NCBI RefSeq assembly: GCF_025642745.1
Contig: NZ_JANZKP010000029.1
Span: 1 to 43,592 of the forward strand
Reading direction: 5' to 3'
Length of the DNA: 43,592 nt
Source of the DNA: Cellulomonas sp. RIT-PI-Y
GTDB taxonomy: Bacteria > Actinomycetota > Actinomycetes > Actinomycetales > Cellulomonadaceae
Shown: positions 42,468 to 43,592 of the stretch, piece after piece
How positions within the stretch are numbered: position 1 is the first letter of the stretch
Layout of the letters: each line of letters begins with the position of its first letter
Translations under genes and position numbers: made by a program
The notes under the pieces: model-generated
What the model saw: only the letters and a program-made list of their open reading frames with translations
Database searches by the model: none
What the model was told of the DNA's origin: nothing

Positions 42468-43592
42468 ATGCAGCTCCACGACGACGTCGAGCCCGCCGGC
42501 CGGCACCGCACGACCCCGCGCGTCCTGATCGCCAGCGACAAGTTCAAGGGCTCCCTCACCTCGGTCGAGGTCGCCACCGCGCTCTCCCTCGGCCTCGCCC
42601 GCGCCGGGATCACCACCGTGGACCGCATCCCGGTGGCCGACGGCGGGGACGGCAGCCTGGCGGCCGCCGTCGCGGCGGGCGGCCGCGAGGTCGACGTCAC
42701 GGCCCGGGACGTGCGCGGTCACGCACGGCCGACCGCCGTCGCCCTGCTGCCCGACGGCCTCGCCGTCATCGAGGTCGCCCGGATCTGCGGCCTCGGCGAC
42801 ACCCGGCCCACCGGCACGGACGCGCTGACCGCGACCAGCGCCGGCGTCGGGGACGCGATCCGTGCCGCGCTCGACCTCGGTGCCGATTCCCTCGTGCTCG
42901 CCGTGGGCGGGACGGCGTCGAGCGACGGCGGCGCGGGCCTGGTCCAGGCGCTCGGCGGACGCCTCCTGGACCGGCACGGGCGCGAGCTGGGGCCGGGGGC
43001 GCAGGCACTGCTCGGACTGGCCTCGGTCGATCTGACCGACCTCGATCCCCGGCTGTCCGCCGCCCGGCTGGTCGTCGCCTCCGATGTGGACAACCCCTTG
43101 CTCGGCGGCCAGGGCGCCGCAGCGGTCTACGGCCCGCAGAAGGGCGCCGGCCCCGCCGAGGTCGCCCGGATCGATCAGGCCCTGCGTCGCTGGTCCGGCC
43201 TGGCCGCCGCACCCGCGCTCGCGGTCGAGCCGGGCGCCGGGGCGGGGGGCGGGATCGGCTTCGGCGCGCTGCTCCTCGGCGGCCTGATCACCTCCGGGGC
43301 CGAGTACTTCCTCGACCTGCTCCGCCTCGACGGACTCCTCCGGCACGCCGACCTGGTGATCACCGGGGAGGGGCGGCTCGATGCCCAGAGCCTGCGCGGC
43401 AAGGCCCCACTGGTGGTCGCCGACCGGGCCCGCGCCGCGGGCGTCCCGGTGCACGCCGTCGTCGGACGCTGCGACCTGCCGGAGGACCTCAGCCGCACCG
43501 CCGGACTCGCCTCGGTGCACGCCCTGGCCGACCTCGACCCGCGATGCGCCGACGACCCGGACCTCAGCCGGCGACTGCTGGCGGAGATCGGC
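42468..43592 (+). CDS. glycerate kinase (GarK/GlxK class), 3' end cut by window edge
   Basis: 375 codons visible, open to the last base. Family marks: RVLIASDKFKGSLTSVEVA near residue 18, PVADGGDGS, IEVARICGLG, VGGTASSDGGAGLVQALGG, VASDVDNPLLG, GAGGGIGFGALLLGG and DLVITGEGRLDAQS. The enzyme phosphorylates D-glycerate (to 2-phosphoglycerate in this class). Family length is about 370-385, so only a few residues are missing. ATG 42468 gives a 17-residue lead before the family start. Probably repressed by the adjacent GntR protein until glycerate or a related acid is present. Confidence 0.93.
   Translation, partial: MQLHDDVEPAGRHRTTPRVLIASDKFKGSLTSVEVATALSLGLARAGITTVDRIPVADGGDGSLAAAVAAGGREVDVTARDVRGHARPTAVALLPDGLAVIEVARICGLGDTRPTGTDALTATSAGVGDAIRAALDLGADSLVLAVGGTASSDGGAGLVQALGGRLLDRHGRELGPGAQALLGLASVDLTDLDPRLSAARLVVASDVDNPLLGGQGAAAVYGPQKGAGPAEVARIDQALRRWSGLAAAPALAVEPGAGAGGGIGFGALLLGGLITSGAEYFLDLLRLDGLLRHADLVITGEGRLDAQSLRGKAPLVVADRARAAGVPVHAVVGRCDLPEDLSRTAGLASVHALADLDPRCADDPDLSRRLLAEIG

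Overview
The window is chromosomal DNA of a high-GC actinobacterium. Evidence: very GC-rich codon third positions, GTG starts, many apparently leaderless genes, a DasR-type GlcNAc PTS locus, and the order ilvB-ilvN-ilvC / leuB / FAH-family gene-gltX / tRNA / IclR-leuCD. As I recall the mycobacterial chromosome, the same blocks occur there in a similar order. Gene content suggests Micrococcales, perhaps the Cellulomonas neighbourhood; the genus is inferred from general resemblance, not shown.

Layout. 1-2826: leuD (cut by the window edge), leuC and a divergent IclR regulator sharing a perfect 10+10 bp operator. 2827-3430: two minus-strand tRNA genes (Glu-CUC, Gln-CUG) with a terminator. 3427-9038: HAD hydrolase, gltX, FAH-family hydrolase, methyltransferase, a membrane acyltransferase-like protein and pdxH. 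9080-12276: GlcNAc-type PTS (EIIA, two EIIB, DasR-like regulator, divergent EIIC) with three dre-like sites. 12298-18174: rnhA, a DUF3516 helicase, a shortened VIT-family metal transporter behind possible iron boxes, ybaK, yggS and two DUF202 membrane proteins. 18204-18368: a 19-bp x 7 tandem repeat. 18424-19500: lipoate ligase with its accessory domain at the N-terminus. 19553-29197: branched-chain amino acid block (cimA, ilvE, leuB, ilvC, ilvN, ilvB) interrupted by a three-gene ASCH/membrane-protein operon. 29346-31722: AMIN-like lipoprotein and GH13 glucosidase. 31763-38444: two different dihydroxy-acid dehydratases flanking a three-gene cassette (small helical protein, WXG/alpha-beta hydrolase, lipoprotein). 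38519-43592: pterin dehydratase/VOC fusion, MerR-TipAS regulator, photolyase, FadR-type regulator and a partial glycerate kinase.

How it works together. leuBCD, cimA, ilvBNC, two ilvD and ilvE cover leucine, isoleucine (citramalate route possible) and valine synthesis; only leuA and an alternative threonine deaminase route are not seen. Three control layers are visible: an IclR operator at leuC with a look-alike at leuB, and two transcription attenuators with branched-chain-rich leader peptides, one before ilvB and one before cimA.

Most promising unusual item: the cassette at 33505-36439. A small helical protein, a secreted-type lipase fold with an N-terminal WSG helical domain and a lipoprotein are translationally coupled. 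The order resembles type VII lipase toxin modules with small partners and lipoprotein immunity; this is an inference. The start codon of its first gene lies in a perfect 12-bp inverted repeat.
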